Positions 26,138 through 39,418 of a DNA stretch of 64,000 nt are shown piece by piece. The notes under the pieces are model-generated. The model had not been told where the DNA came from, made no database searches, and saw only the letters and a list, made by a program, of their open reading frames with translations. The position numbers were made by a program, and so were the translations under genes. The stretch's first letter is position 1. Each line of letters begins with the position of its first letter. Source of the DNA: Streptomyces yatensis. Its GTDB lineage: Bacteria; Actinomycetota; Actinomycetes; Streptomycetales; Streptomycetaceae. The stretch is taken from NCBI RefSeq assembly GCF_018069625.1, contig NZ_CP072941.1:8122001-8186000 (forward strand), read 5' to 3'.

Positions 26138-27748
26138 TCAGGGTCGCTTGGCCAGCAGGTCCTCGACCCGGCTCCGGATGGCCTCGGAGTCCAGGCCGCG
26201 GATGGTCAGGGTGGTGCGGCGGCGCAGTACGTCGTCCGCCGTGCGCGCCCACTCGTAGTCCCGGGCGTAGGCGACCTGGGCCCAGATCTCCGGGGCGTCC
26301 GGGTGGATCCGCTCGGCGAGCGCCGCGTCGCCGCTGGCCAGCCGGGCGATGTCGAAGGAGAGCGAGCCGTAGTGGGTCGCCAGGTGGCGGGCGGTGTCGG
26401 CGGCCATGCGCGGGCCGGGGGTGCCGCCGTCCACCAGCAGCCGGTGCTCGACGGCGTGCGGATTGGCCAGGCCCGGCAGCGGCATGTGCTTGGGCAGCAG
26501 CTTGACCGGCTCCATGTCGTCGGCGAGCGGGCGGCCCGGGAGCTGCGCCAGCTTGTGCATCACGGTGCGGCCGATGTGGCGGAAGGTGGTCCACTTGCCG
26601 CCGGCTATGGAGAGCATCCCGCCCCTGCCCTCGGTGACCACGGTCTCGCGCTTGGCCTTGGCGGTGTCGCCGGGGCCGCCGGGCAGCACCCGGAGCCCGG
26701 CGAAGGAGTAGGTGATCAGGTCGCGGGAGAGCTGCTGGTCGCGGATGGAGAAGGCGGCCTCGTCTAGGATCTGGGTGATGTCCGCCTCGTTGACCGCGAC
26801 ATCGGCCGGGTCGCCCTCGAACGCCTCGTCCGTGGTGCCCAGCAGCAGCATGTCCTCCCAGGGGAGGGCGAAGGTGATGCGGTACTTGTCGATCGGGGTC
26901 GCCAGCGCCGCCCGCCAGGGGGAGGTGCGCTTGAGGACCAGATGCGCGCCCTTGGACAGCCGGATCGACGGCGCCGCGTTCGGGTCCTCCATCCGGCGCA
27001 GATGATCCACCCAGGGGCCGGTGGCATTCAGCACCAGACGGGCGTTCACCCCGAACTCGGTGCCGTCGGTGCGGTCCTTGAGCTCGGCGCCGGTGACCCG
27101 GCCGTCGCTCTTGCGCAGACCCACGACCTCGGCGTGGTTGAGGACGGTGGCGCCCGCCTCCACCGCCGCCCGGACCGTCATCAGGGCCATGCGGCTGTCG
27201 TTCATCTGGCCGTCGCCGTAGACCGCGACCGCCTTGAGGTTCTCGGTGCGCAGCTCCGGGACGTCGCGCGCGGCCCGCTCGGCGCCGATCACATGGCCGA
27301 CGCCGTCGCGGAACGCGGAGAGCGCCGAGTAGGCGAAGACACCCGCGCCCAGCTTGGCCGCGCCGTGCGGGCCGCCCTTGTAGACCGGCAGGTAGAAGGT
27401 GAGCGGGTTGGCCAGGTGCGGGGCGACGGTACGGGAGACCGCGCGCCGCTCGAAGTGGTTCTCGGCGACCAGCTTGACCGCGCCGGTCTGGAGATAGCGC
27501 AGGCCGCCGTGGAGCAGCTTGGAGGAGGCGGAGGAGGTGGCGCCGGCGAAGTCACCGGCGTCCACCATCGCCACCCGCAGCCCGGACTGCGCGGCGTGCC
27601 AGGCAGTGGTGATGCCCAGAATGCCGCCGCCGATCACCAGGAGGTCGTACGTCGCCTTGGAAAGCTGTTCCCGGGTTTCGGCTCGGCTCGGGTTCGAACC
27701 GGCAGCCGGGTGCGTTCCGAGGGACGGAACGCTCTGCAGGGTGGTCAT
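26138..27748 (-). CDS. glpD: Glycerol-3-phosphate dehydrogenase (FAD)
   Basis: A 536-residue membrane-associated flavoprotein that oxidises glycerol-3-phosphate to dihydroxyacetone phosphate. The FAD-binding motif is VIGGGILGITTAWHAA near residue 38, followed by SSASSKLLHGGLRYLQ; the C-terminus carries the DAO_C helical domain (DAPEIWAQVAYARDYEWAR). It starts 3 bases after the glpK stop, as part of the glpF-glpK-glpD operon controlled by GylR. Confidence 0.95.
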   Translation of the reverse strand: MTTLQSVPSLGTHPAAGSNPSRAETREQLSKATYDLLVIGGGILGITTAWHAAQSGLRVAMVDAGDFAGATSSASSKLLHGGLRYLQTGAVKLVAENHFERRAVSRTVAPHLANPLTFYLPVYKGGPHGAAKLGAGVFAYSALSAFRDGVGHVIGAERAARDVPELRTENLKAVAVYGDGQMNDSRMALMTVRAAVEAGATVLNHAEVVGLRKSDGRVTGAELKDRTDGTEFGVNARLVLNATGPWVDHLRRMEDPNAAPSIRLSKGAHLVLKRTSPWRAALATPIDKYRITFALPWEDMLLLGTTDEAFEGDPADVAVNEADITQILDEAAFSIRDQQLSRDLITYSFAGLRVLPGGPGDTAKAKRETVVTEGRGGMLSIAGGKWTTFRHIGRTVMHKLAQLPGRPLADDMEPVKLLPKHMPLPGLANPHAVEHRLLVDGGTPGPRMAADTARHLATHYGSLSFDIARLASGDAALAERIHPDAPEIWAQVAYARDYEWARTADDVLRRRTTLTIRGLDSEAIRSRVEDLLAKRP

Positions 27749-27751
27749 TGA

Positions 27752-29299
27752 TTACTCCTCGTCTTCGATCCAGCCCATGGTCCGCTGCACGGCCTTGAGC
27801 CAGTTCTTGTACTCGCGGTCGCGGACGTCCGCGTCCATTCGGGGGGTCCATTCGGCCGCCCGGCGCCAGTTGGCGCGCAGGGCGTCGGTGTCCGGCCAGA
27901 AGCCGACGGCCAGACCGGCGGCGTAGGCCGCGCCGAGGCAGGTGGTCTCGGCGACCATCGGGCGCACCACGGGTGCGTCCAGGGCGTCCGAGAGGGTCTG
28001 CATCAAAAGGTTGTTGGAGGTCATGCCGCCGTCGACCTTGAGCGCGGTGAGCTCGACCCCGGAGTCCTTGGTCATCGCGTCGACGATCTCGCGGGTCTGC
28101 CAGGCGGTGGCCTCGAGCACGGCACGCGCGATGTGCGCCTTGGTGACATAGCGGGTCAGGCCCGCGATCACACCGCGCGCGTCGTCCCGCCAGTACGGGG
28201 CGAACAGGCCCGAGAAGGCGGGCACGAAGTACGCGCCGCCGTTGTCCTCCACGGAGCTGGCGAGGGTCTCGATCTCGGCGGCGCTGTTGATCAGGCCCAT
28301 CTGGTCCCGCATCCACTGCACCAGCGAACCGGTGACCGCGATGGAGCCCTCCAGGGCGTAGACCGGCTTCTCGTCGCCGATCCGGTAGCCGACGGTGGTC
28401 AGCAGCCCGTTGTAGGAGTTGACCGGCTTCTCGCCGGTGTTCATCAGCAGGAAGGTGCCGGTGCCGTAGGTCGACTTGGCCTCGCCCTCGGCGTAGCAGG
28501 TCTGGCCGAAGAGGGCCGCCTGCTGGTCGCCGAGCGCCGAGGCGACCGGCACGCCCGCCAGGATGCCCTCGGCCGTGTGGCCGTAGACCTCGGCGGAGGA
28601 GCGTATCCGCGGCAGCACGGTGGCCGGGATGTCCATCGACGTGAGGATCTTCTCGTCCCAGTCGAGGGTGTGGAGGTTCATCAGGAGGGTGCGGGAGGCG
28701 TTGGTGACGTCGGTGACGTGCACACCGCCGTTGACGCCGCCGGTCAGGTTCCAGATGACCCAGGAGTCCATGGTGCCGAAGAGGATGTCGCCCGCCTCGG
28801 CCCGCTCGCGCAGCCCCTCGACGTTGTCGAGCAGCCAGCGGATCTTGGGACCGGCGAAGTAGGAGGCCAGCGGGAGGCCGGTCTCGCGGCGGAAGCGGTC
28901 CTGGCCGACGTTGCGGCCGAGCTCGCGGCAGAGGGCGTCGGTGCGGGTGTCCTGCCAGACGATGGCGTTGTGCACCGGCTCACCGGTCTTGCGGTCCCAC
29001 AGCAGGGTGGTCTCGCGCTGGTTGGTGATGCCGATCGCCTTGACGTCGATGGCGGTGATGCCGGCCTTGCTGATGGCGCCGGCGACGACCTCCTTGACGT
29101 TCTCCCAGATCTCGGTGGCGTTGTGCTCCACCCAGCCGGGCTTGGGGAAGATCTGCTCGTGTTCCTTCTGGTCCACCGAGACGATGCGGCCGTCGCGGTC
29201 GAAGACGATGCAGCGGCTGGAGGTGGTGCCCTGGTCGATGGCCGCGATGAACGGGCCCTGGCCGTGGGACGAGGCGCTCGTGGTGTGGGTGTCGGTCAT
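27752..29299 (-). CDS. glpK: Glycerol kinase
   Basis: A 515-residue FGGY-family kinase that phosphorylates glycerol to glycerol-3-phosphate with ATP. The diagnostic start [19 protein letters not shown] and [15 protein letters not shown] are present; later motifs are [13 protein letters not shown] and the nucleotide-binding [14 protein letters not shown]. It lies between glpF (33 bases upstream) and glpD in a single operon. Confidence 0.96.
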   Translation of the reverse strand: MTDTHTTSASSHGQGPFIAAIDQGTTSSRCIVFDRDGRIVSVDQKEHEQIFPKPGWVEHNATEIWENVKEVVAGAISKAGITAIDVKAIGITNQRETTLLWDRKTGEPVHNAIVWQDTRTDALCRELGRNVGQDRFRRETGLPLASYFAGPKIRWLLDNVEGLRERAEAGDILFGTMDSWVIWNLTGGVNGGVHVTDVTNASRTLLMNLHTLDWDEKILTSMDIPATVLPRIRSSAEVYGHTAEGILAGVPVASALGDQQAALFGQTCYAEGEAKSTYGTGTFLLMNTGEKPVNSYNGLLTTVGYRIGDEKPVYALEGSIAVTGSLVQWMRDQMGLINSAAEIETLASSVEDNGGAYFVPAFSGLFAPYWRDDARGVIAGLTRYVTKAHIARAVLEATAWQTREIVDAMTKDSGVELTALKVDGGMTSNNLLMQTLSDALDAPVVRPMVAETTCLGAAYAAGLAVGFWPDTDALRANWRRAAEWTPRMDADVRDREYKNWLKAVQRTMGWIEDEE

Positions 29300-29332
29300 G
29301 ATCTGCTGCTCTCCTGCGGGTCGTGGGGTGGG

Positions 29333-30127
29333 CTAGGCGAAGGCGATCTCGTAGATCCCGCCGGCGATGGCGCCGCCGATGAGCGGGCCGACGACCGGGA
29401 TCCAGGCATAGCCCCAGTCCGAGCCGCCCTTGTTGGGCAGCGGCAGGAGGGCGTGGGCGATACGGGGGCCGAGGTCACGCGCCGGGTTGATGGCGTAACC
29501 GGTCGGGCCGCCGAGCGAGAGGCCGATGCCGACCACCACGAACGCGGTGATCATGACGCCGATGACGCCCAGGCCCTTGCCGTCGCCGTTGAGCCCCTGG
29601 GTGAGGATGGCGAGCACCAGCACGGCCGTGGCGATGATCTCGGTGGCCAGGTTCTGGGCGACGTTCCGGATCTCGGGGCCGGTGGAGAAGACGCCCAGCA
29701 CCGGGCCGGCGTCGATGGCCTGCTGCTTGTCCGCCGCCACCGTGTCCTGGGCGCCCGGGCCGCCGACGATCTCGCGGTCGGTGAGATGGGCGTGGAAGTG
29801 GCCGAGGTAGGCGAGCCACACCAGCGCGGCGCCGATCACCGCGCCGAGCATCTGCCCGAGGAAGTAGACCGGCACATCGCTCCACTCGATGCCGCCCTTG
29901 ATGGCGAGGCCGAGCGTCACCGCCGGATTGAGATGGGCCCCCGAGAGAGGCGCCGAGATATACGCGCCGGTGAGTACGGCGAAGCCCCACCCGAGGGTGA
30001 TGGCGACCCACCCCGCCTCGAACGCCTTGGATCGCTTCAAGATCACGCCGGCGACGACACCGCAGCCGAGCAGAATGAGTACGGCGGTACCGATGGTCTC
30101 GCCGATGAAGATGTCGGAGCTGGACAC
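29333..30127 (-). CDS. glpF: Glycerol uptake facilitator (aquaglyceroporin)
   Basis: 264 residues with six membrane helices and the two NPA motifs of the MIP family: [12 protein letters not shown] and [12 protein letters not shown]. The Asp after the second NPAR favours glycerol conduction. GTG start at 30127 with GGAG upstream. First gene of the operon, with a candidate GylR site about 115 bases upstream. Confidence 0.95.
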   Translation of the reverse strand: MSSSDIFIGETIGTAVLILLGCGVVAGVILKRSKAFEAGWVAITLGWGFAVLTGAYISAPLSGAHLNPAVTLGLAIKGGIEWSDVPVYFLGQMLGAVIGAALVWLAYLGHFHAHLTDREIVGGPGAQDTVAADKQQAIDAGPVLGVFSTGPEIRNVAQNLATEIIATAVLVLAILTQGLNGDGKGLGVIGVMITAFVVVGIGLSLGGPTGYAINPARDLGPRIAHALLPLPNKGGSDWGYAWIPVVGPLIGGAIAGGIYEIAFA

Positions 30128-30241
30128 CCGCGACTCCTTTGTCCTTCGTCCAGGGGAAGGCGAACCCCCGGGTTCTCACCGGTGGTCCGCGCCCTCGTGG
30201 GAGGGCGTTGGTCGGCCCGCGGCGAGTCCACCATAGCGAAT

Positions 30242-30270
30242 ATTGTCGTCAGGTGTTCGACAATGCCGAC
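30242..30270. promoter_or_regulatory. Candidate GylR operator upstream of glpF
   Basis: An inverted repeat attgtcg (30242-30248) / cgacaat (30258-30264) overlaps gttcgacaatgccga, nearly identical to gttcgacaatgctga in front of gylR. A site shared by both promoters suggests binding of the IclR-type regulator GylR. Confidence 0.6.
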
Positions 30271-30403
30271 CGATGAACGGCAGTTTTCTTCACAGCGAAG
30301 ACCCCGTCAAGGGTCGTGTGAAGGAAAAATCGGGGGTATGTGAAACCGTGATGAAGCAGGTCATGCCGGGATATGGGGGCAGATCCGCGCGGGTTGCCAC
30401 GAT

Positions 30404-31168
30404 TCAGAAACGCAGCGCGCCCAGGTCCCGGGAGACGGCGCGGGCGCAGTCCCGTACGGCGGCCACGAGCTCCGAGCGCAGCTCCCCGTCCTCGCACACC
30501 CGCTCGACCGCGCCCGTGATCCCGACCGCGCCCACCGGCAGCCGGCGCCGGTCGTGGATGGGCGCCGCGACCGACGCCACGCCCTCCCAGGTCTCCTCCA
30601 CGTCGGAGGCCCAGCCGCGCGCCCGGATCAGGTCCAGCACGCCCTCGAACTCCCGCTCCCCGGTCACCGTGCGGGGCGTGAACGCCTTACGGTCGCCCTC
30701 GGTCGCCTCGCTGTGGGCGACCGGGTCGTACGCGGAGAGCACCTTGCCCAGGGCCGAGGAGTGCAGCGGATGCATCGCGCCGACCTCCAGCACCTGGCGG
30801 CTGTCGTCCGGCCGGAAGACATGGTGGACGATCAGCACACCCTGCTGGTGCACCACGCCCAGGTACACGCTCTCGCCGCTGGAGCGGGCCAGGTCGTCCG
30901 TCCACACCAGGGCGCGGGCGCGCAGCTCGTGCACGTCCAGATAGCTGTTGCCCAGGCGCAGCAGCTCCGCGCCGAGCTGATAGCGGCCGGATGCCTCGTC
31001 CTGCTCGACGAAGCCCTCCTGCTGCAGCGTGCGCAGTATGCCGTGCGCGGTGCCCTTGGCCAGCCCCAGAGTGGAGGCGATGTCGGACAGTCCCAGACGT
31101 CGCTCACCACCGGCGAGCAGGCGTAGCATCGCGGCGGCGCGCTCCAACGACTGGATGTTCCGGGCCAT
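30404..31168 (-). CDS. gylR: IclR-family regulator of glycerol catabolism
   Basis: 254 residues: N-terminal winged helix (GLSDIASTLGLAKGTAHGILRTLQQEGFVEQD) and a C-terminal effector-binding domain (MHPLHSSALGKVLSAY, GWASDVEETWEGVASVAAPI). It is transcribed in the same direction as and upstream of glpFKD, the arrangement of the S. coelicolor glycerol regulon, where GylR represses itself and the operon. ATG 31168 with AGGAGG upstream. Confidence 0.93.
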   Translation of the reverse strand: MARNIQSLERAAAMLRLLAGGERRLGLSDIASTLGLAKGTAHGILRTLQQEGFVEQDEASGRYQLGAELLRLGNSYLDVHELRARALVWTDDLARSSGESVYLGVVHQQGVLIVHHVFRPDDSRQVLEVGAMHPLHSSALGKVLSAYDPVAHSEATEGDRKAFTPRTVTGEREFEGVLDLIRARGWASDVEETWEGVASVAAPIHDRRRLPVGAVGITGAVERVCEDGELRSELVAAVRDCARAVSRDLGALRF

Positions 31169-31187
31169 CGCCAACCTCCTGACTGCG

Positions 31188-31204
31188 GTTCGACAATGCT
31201 GAAC
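31188..31204. promoter_or_regulatory. Candidate GylR operator upstream of gylR
   Basis: gttcgacaatgctgaac lies 20 bases before the gylR start, with gttc/gaac ends and the GTTCGACAATG core that recurs upstream of glpF. Its position fits autorepression. Confidence 0.6.
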
Positions 31205-31404
31205 ACTATCGGTCCATGTCGACCCCGCGGTACCGCAAGGCCATTTGTCGACGATCAAGGGCCGCCGAGGGCCGCCCGGCCGCGCCCCATCCCGGCTGAT
31301 GGAACGACCATCGTCAAATGACCACTGGCAGCTACCCTGGCGTGGTGCGCCGTCCCCAGGGAGGGCGCAAAGCCGACAGCCGTCGCACTCCAGGGAGCAC
31401 ATCC

Positions 31405-34908
<3,504 letters not shown>

Positions 34909-34992
34909 TCCCGCGGCAGCGGTTCGTGACCGCCTTACGGTGCTCACGAGGCGCGTCGGCGCGACGCGACGTAGACTGGTCGATCCGGTAGA

Positions 34993-35029
34993 GGCCGGTC
35001 GCCTTCCCGTCCGTGGAAGGGGGCCGGCC
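34993..35029 (+). terminator. Possible terminator after metH
   Basis: An interrupted hairpin pairs ggccgg with ccggcc and ccttcc with ggaagg across a short loop. It lies just before the HAD gene and could be a terminator or an attenuator. Confidence 0.45.
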
Positions 35030-35057
35030 TTCGTGCCCCTTGTCCGGAGGTGTTTGG

Positions 35058-35759
35058 ATGACCAGCAGCATCCCCGCCGTCGATACCCGTACGGCCGAAG
35101 GCTCGGCCCTGCAAGCCGTTCTGCTCGACATGGACGGCACCCTGGTCGACACCGAGGGCATCTGGTGGGACGCGGAGGTCGCCATCTTCGCCGAACTCGG
35201 TCATGCGCTCGCCGAGGAGTACCGCCACGTCGTCGTCGGCGGCCCGATGTCGCGCAGCGCCCAGTTCCTGATCGAGGCCACCGGCGCCGAGATCGCCCTC
35301 GCCGAGCTCACCGGCCTGCTCAACAGCCGCTTCACCGAGCTGATCGACGGCAGTGTGCCCATGCTGCCCGGTGCCCGCAGGCTGCTCACCGAGCTGGCCG
35401 CGCAGTCCATCCCCACCGCTCTGGTCTCCGCCTCCCACCGGCGGGTGATGGACCGGGTCCTGCGCTCGCTCGGCCCGGAGCACTTCACCCTGACGGTCGC
35501 GGGCGACGAGGTGGAGCGGACCAAGCCGCATCCGGACCCGTATCTGTTCGCCGCGGTCGGACTGGCCGCCGAACCGGGGCGGTGTGTGGTCATCGAGGAC
35601 ACCGACACGGGCGTACGGGCCGCCGAGGCGGCCGGGTGCCGGGTGGTGGCGGTGCCGTCCGTGGTGCCGATCGAGCCCGCCGCGGGACGTACGGTCGTCG
35701 GCTCGCTCGAAGAAGTCGATCTCTCATTTTTGCGTACTCTGGTCACTGCAGTGCACTGA
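35058..35759 (+). CDS. HAD-family hydrolase (phosphatase/mutase-like)
   Basis: 233 residues. HAD motif I is DMDGTLVDTEG, motif II the Ser in ALVSASHRRVMD, motif III the Lys in ERTKPHPDPY and motif IV the Asp pair in VIEDTDTGVRAAEAAG. The cap is of the small helical beta-phosphoglucomutase type. The first 18 residues are variable. ATG 35058 has CGGAGG upstream. The substrate is not predictable; it may be a nucleotide, sugar or house-cleaning phosphatase. Confidence 0.9.
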   Translation: MTSSIPAVDTRTAEGSALQAVLLDMDGTLVDTEGIWWDAEVAIFAELGHALAEEYRHVVVGGPMSRSAQFLIEATGAEIALAELTGLLNSRFTELIDGSVPMLPGARRLLTELAAQSIPTALVSASHRRVMDRVLRSLGPEHFTLTVAGDEVERTKPHPDPYLFAAVGLAAEPGRCVVIEDTDTGVRAAEAAGCRVVAVPSVVPIEPAAGRTVVGSLEEVDLSFLRTLVTAVH

Positions 35760-36097
35760 TCGCGCACCGAGCGTATTTCTGTACATTGCAAACTGAATAG
35801 CGCGGGCGCACTTTTCGCGTTCCGTTGGCGACAAGGGAACGTGATGTTTATCACTGCACATGCGGTGAGCGGAGGGGGCGGTTCTCTGTCGCGCGTCCTG
35901 TCTGGTGCGATTTGGGTGAACCCATGTGTCCGGATTGGTGGTATGCCGTACGAATCGCGGCAGCGTCCGGATATCGGTCGATGGCCGCTCGTTATCGGGG
36001 CGTGATATCGCCTCAACTTCGTTGTGTCTGAGCATGGTCGGCGCCGCGGACTAATCTCGTCGCGAGTAGTTGATCGATGGCAGGGAGACTCCCGACA
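35760..36097 (+). promoter_or_regulatory. Relatively AT-rich regulatory gap before two solute-binding proteins
   Basis: 338 bases with no gene and noticeably lower G+C than the rest of the window. It contains GTGA-N6-TCAC at 35841-35854, several T-rich patches (tatttctgtacattgc near 35774) and presumably the promoter of the downstream lipoprotein gene. Confidence 0.5.
35841..35854. promoter_or_regulatory. CRP-like palindrome
   Basis: gtgatgtttatcac is a GTGA-N6-TCAC palindrome, the core of cAMP-receptor-protein sites (TGTGA-N6-TCACA). It is about 245 bases upstream of the first solute-binding protein gene. Confidence 0.45.
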
Positions 36098-37696
36098 ATG
36101 ACGCGCAAGTCGCTGGTGCTGCCGGCTGTGGCCGGCCTCCTGATCTCCACGCTCGCCGCGTGCGGTGGTACCGACGGCTCGGGCTCGGACGGTGAGGCGA
36201 TCGTCCTGGGCAGCACGGACCGCATCGAGGCGTCGAAGGCGGCGCCCGCTCCGCTGGACCCGGCCCTGGCCTACGACTTCGCCTCCTGGAGCGTGCTGCA
36301 CAACGCCTTCCAGACGCTGATGAGACTGCCCCGCTCGGGAACCGAGCCGATACCCGACGCCGCCGAGAAGTGCGGCTTCCAGGACCGGCAGAGCGAGCAG
36401 TACCGCTGCACGCTGCGCAGCGGTCTGAAGTTCTCCAACGGTCACGACCTGACCTCCGAGGACGTCAAGTTCTCCCTCGAGCGCGTGCTGCGCATCGACG
36501 ACCCCAACGGCACCAAGTCGCTGCTGTCCAACGTGGACAAGATCGAAACCCCCAGCGACCGCGAGATCGTCATCCACCTCTCGCAGCCGGACGCGACCTT
36601 CCCGTCCAAGCTCACCACCCCGGCCGCCGCGATCCTGGACAGCGAGGTCTACAAGCCCGACGCGCTGCGCAACGGGTTCGAGATGACGGGCTCGGGCCCG
36701 TACACCGCGAAGACCGAGGTGCGCGACAACCGGCTGGTCAAGGTCGTCTTCACCAAGAACAGCAAGTACAAGGGCGATGTCGAGCTGAAGGCCGACAAGG
36801 CGGAGATGCGTTTCTACGACTCCGCCGCGACCATGGAGAAGGCGCTGGTCAAGGGCGACCTCGACGTGGTCCACCGCGGCTTCTCGCCCGACCAGATCGA
36901 CAAGCTCAACAAGGGCGACATCAAGGGCGTCCGGCTCTTCGAGTCCTCCGGGCAGGGCATCCGCTATCTGGTCTTCAACACCTCGGACCCGGCGGTCAAG
37001 AACAAGGCGGTCCGGCAGGCCATCGCCCATCTCGTGGACCGCCAGGCGCTGGTGCGCGATGTGTACAAGCGGACCGCCGAGCCGCTCTACTCGATGATCC
37101 CCACCAGCATCTCCTCGCACATCAACTCGTTCCACAACGAGTACGGCGACCCGGACCCCGCGGCCGCCAAGAGCGCGCTGCGCGACGCCGGTATCAACAC
37201 CCCGGTGAAGCTGACGCTGACCTACACCACCGACCACTACGGTCCGGAGACGGCCGGGGAGTTCAAGGAGCTGAAGAAGCAGCTCAACGCCAGCGGGCTC
37301 TTCTCCGTCACGATCAAGGGCTACCCGTGGCGGGACTTCCGCCCCGCGCTCATCAAGCGCCAGTTCTCCGCCTCCGGGATGGGCTGGCTGCCCGACTTCC
37401 CGGACCCCGACAGCTACACCGCGCCGTTCCTCACCACGGACAACTTCCTCAACTCGCCCTACCGCAACAGCACCATCCAGGACGAGCTGATCCCCAAGAC
37501 CCGGCAGGAGGCCCAGCGCAGCCTCGCCGACAAGGACTTCCAGTCGATCCAGAACGCCGTCGCCAGCGACGTGCCCTATCTTCCGCTGTGGCAGGGCAAC
37601 ACCTACGTGGCCGCCCGCGAGAACGTCATCGGCGCCGAGTACGCCTTCGACTCCTCGACCATGCTGCAGCTGTGGGAGCTCGGCAAGGACAACTGA
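36098..37696 (+). CDS. Peptide/nickel-type ABC substrate-binding lipoprotein (SBP family 5), copy 1
   Basis: 532 residues. Signal peptide with lipobox LAAC (Cys near 22). SBP_bac_5 family features: FSNGHDLTSEDVKFSLERV, GSGPYTAK, ALVKGDLDVVHRGF, YLVFNTSDPAVKNKAVRQA and the C-terminal LPLWQGNTYVA. Such proteins capture oligopeptides or other solutes for an ABC importer, but no permease or ATPase genes are nearby. The next gene is a clear paralogue. ATG 36098 has CAGGGAG. Confidence 0.9.
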   Translation: MTRKSLVLPAVAGLLISTLAACGGTDGSGSDGEAIVLGSTDRIEASKAAPAPLDPALAYDFASWSVLHNAFQTLMRLPRSGTEPIPDAAEKCGFQDRQSEQYRCTLRSGLKFSNGHDLTSEDVKFSLERVLRIDDPNGTKSLLSNVDKIETPSDREIVIHLSQPDATFPSKLTTPAAAILDSEVYKPDALRNGFEMTGSGPYTAKTEVRDNRLVKVVFTKNSKYKGDVELKADKAEMRFYDSAATMEKALVKGDLDVVHRGFSPDQIDKLNKGDIKGVRLFESSGQGIRYLVFNTSDPAVKNKAVRQAIAHLVDRQALVRDVYKRTAEPLYSMIPTSISSHINSFHNEYGDPDPAAAKSALRDAGINTPVKLTLTYTTDHYGPETAGEFKELKKQLNASGLFSVTIKGYPWRDFRPALIKRQFSASGMGWLPDFPDPDSYTAPFLTTDNFLNSPYRNSTIQDELIPKTRQEAQRSLADKDFQSIQNAVASDVPYLPLWQGNTYVAARENVIGAEYAFDSSTMLQLWELGKDN

Positions 37697-37747
37697 GAGG
37701 GACCCACGGGGGTCAGGCACAAAACGACGAATGTGTGAGGAAGACCG

Positions 37748-39340
37748 TTGAGGAAACGTGATCAGTGGCTGGCAGCTCCCCTCGGCGCTGGACTGGCCGC
37801 CGCCCTGCTCACCGGATGCGGCAGTGAGGACGGGGACGCGGGCAGCGGCGAGCACGTGGTCATGGGGATGTCGGACGAGGTGCTCGCCACCGACCCGGCA
37901 TCCGGCTACGACCCGGGCTCCTGGCTGCTGTTCAACAACGTCTTCCAGTCCCTGCTGAGCTTCCCGAAGGGCAGCACCACACCGCAGCCGGAGGCGGCGG
38001 AGAAGTGCTCCTTCAAGGACAACGCCAGCCGGGTCTACTCCTGCACCCTGAAGGACGACCTGAAGTTCTCCAATGGCCATCCGCTCACCTCAGAGGACGT
38101 GAAGTTCTCCTTCGAGCGCACCAAGCGGATCAATGACGCCAACGGCCCGGCGCTGATGCTCACCTCCATCGGGAGCATCGGCACCCCGGACAAGCGGACC
38201 GTCGTCTTCCATCTGAAGGGCTCCGACGCGACCTTCCCGCAGAAGATCGCCTCCGGCGCCGGGTCCATCGTCGACCACCGGGAATACCCCGCCGACAAGC
38301 TGCGCACGGACCACAAGGCGGTCGGCTCCGGCGTCTACAAGCTGGACTCCTTCACCAAGGACGAGGCCGACTTCTCCGTCAACGACGGCTACCGGGGGCC
38401 GGCCCGGCCGAAGAACTCCGGGCTGAACCTGAAGTTCTTCCACGGCGGGCAGGCGCGGCTGAAGTCCGCCGTGCAGAAGGGCGATGTCGACCTCGCCTAC
38501 CGCGGCCTGGCCATGCGCGACCTCGCCGACCTCCAGGCGCAGAGCCTCGGCGGCGGCAAGAGCCTGAACGTGGTCGAGGGCACCGGCGCCGAGGTCCAGC
38601 ACCTGGTCTTCAACATGAAGGACCCGGTGGCGGGCAAGCTCGGCGTGCGCAAGGCGATGGCGTACCTCATCGACCGCTCCACCCTGGTGCGGGACGTCTA
38701 CAAGCGCACCGCCGAACCGCTGTACTCGGTGGTCCCGGCCGGGATCACCGGCCACAACACCGCCTTCTACGACAAGTACGGCGACCGCCCGCAGCCCGAG
38801 AAGGCCAAGCAGGCGCTGCGGGACGAGGGCATCACCGGCAAGGTCAAGCTGACGCTGTGGGGCACTCCGATCCGCTACGGCCCCGGCACCGTCCCGGGCC
38901 TGCGCCAGATCGCCCGGCAGCTCAACGCCAGCGGGCTGTTCGACGTCGATGTGAAGAGCGCGGACGTCGCGGAGTACGAGAAGGGCGTCGCCGGCGGGAA
39001 GTACGGCGTCTATGTGAAGGGCTGGGTGCCCGACTACCCGGACCCGGACAACTTCGTCGCCCCGTTCTTCGGCGCCGGCAACGTCCTGGCCAACCACTAC
39101 ACCTCGCCGCGGCTGTCCGCGCAGCTCATCCCCGCCACCGCCGAGCAGCCCAGCCGCGAGGCCACGGTCGGCGACTTCCAGCGGATCCAGGACATCGTGG
39201 CCGACGAGGTGCCGATGCTCCCGCTGTGGCAGGGCAAGCAGTACGCGGTGGCCCAGGACGACATCTCCGGGCTGCAGTGGACCCTCGACTCCTCGACGGT
39301 CTTCCGCTTCTGGGAGATCGGCAAGTCGTCCGACAGCTGA
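37748..39340 (+). CDS. Peptide/nickel-type ABC substrate-binding lipoprotein, copy 2
   Basis: 530 residues. TTG start with GAGGAAG upstream; lipobox LTGC (Cys near 24). Shares long identical stretches with the preceding protein, such as LVRDVYKRTAEPLYS, RQLNASGLF versus KQLNASGLF, and LPLWQG, and aligns over its whole length, so the pair is a tandem duplication. The putative ligand pocket segments differ (GTPIRYGPGTVPG against YTTDHYGPETAGE), suggesting different ligands. Confidence 0.9.
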   Translation: MRKRDQWLAAPLGAGLAAALLTGCGSEDGDAGSGEHVVMGMSDEVLATDPASGYDPGSWLLFNNVFQSLLSFPKGSTTPQPEAAEKCSFKDNASRVYSCTLKDDLKFSNGHPLTSEDVKFSFERTKRINDANGPALMLTSIGSIGTPDKRTVVFHLKGSDATFPQKIASGAGSIVDHREYPADKLRTDHKAVGSGVYKLDSFTKDEADFSVNDGYRGPARPKNSGLNLKFFHGGQARLKSAVQKGDVDLAYRGLAMRDLADLQAQSLGGGKSLNVVEGTGAEVQHLVFNMKDPVAGKLGVRKAMAYLIDRSTLVRDVYKRTAEPLYSVVPAGITGHNTAFYDKYGDRPQPEKAKQALRDEGITGKVKLTLWGTPIRYGPGTVPGLRQIARQLNASGLFDVDVKSADVAEYEKGVAGGKYGVYVKGWVPDYPDPDNFVAPFFGAGNVLANHYTSPRLSAQLIPATAEQPSREATVGDFQRIQDIVADEVPMLPLWQGKQYAVAQDDISGLQWTLDSSTVFRFWEIGKSSDS

Positions 39341-39361
39341 CGGGGACGCGCGGCTCTACGG

Positions 39362-39411
39362 CGGTACGGCGGGAGGCCCGGGGCGCGCGCCCCGGGCCTC
39401 CCGCCGTACCG
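39362..39411. terminator. Perfect 50-bp palindrome between convergent genes
   Basis: Every base of 39362-39411 pairs: arms of 25 bases beginning cggtacggcgggaggcccgg meet at a central GCGC with no unpaired loop. As RNA it is an exceptionally stable hairpin on both strands. It lies 21 bases after the stop of the second lipoprotein gene and 7 bases from the stop of the response-regulator gene. Confidence 0.9.
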
Positions 39412-39418
39412 TGTGTGG

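Noticed and set aside
31169..31404. Cobalamin or SAM riboswitch before metH
   Set aside because: The gap is only 236 bases, is shared with the gylR promoter, and I found no B12-box-like or SAM-box-like conserved sequence.
35201..38080. 959-codon minus-strand frame across the HAD gene and first lipoprotein gene
   Set aside because: Runs through two well-supported plus-strand genes and the AT-rich regulatory gap; no family features.
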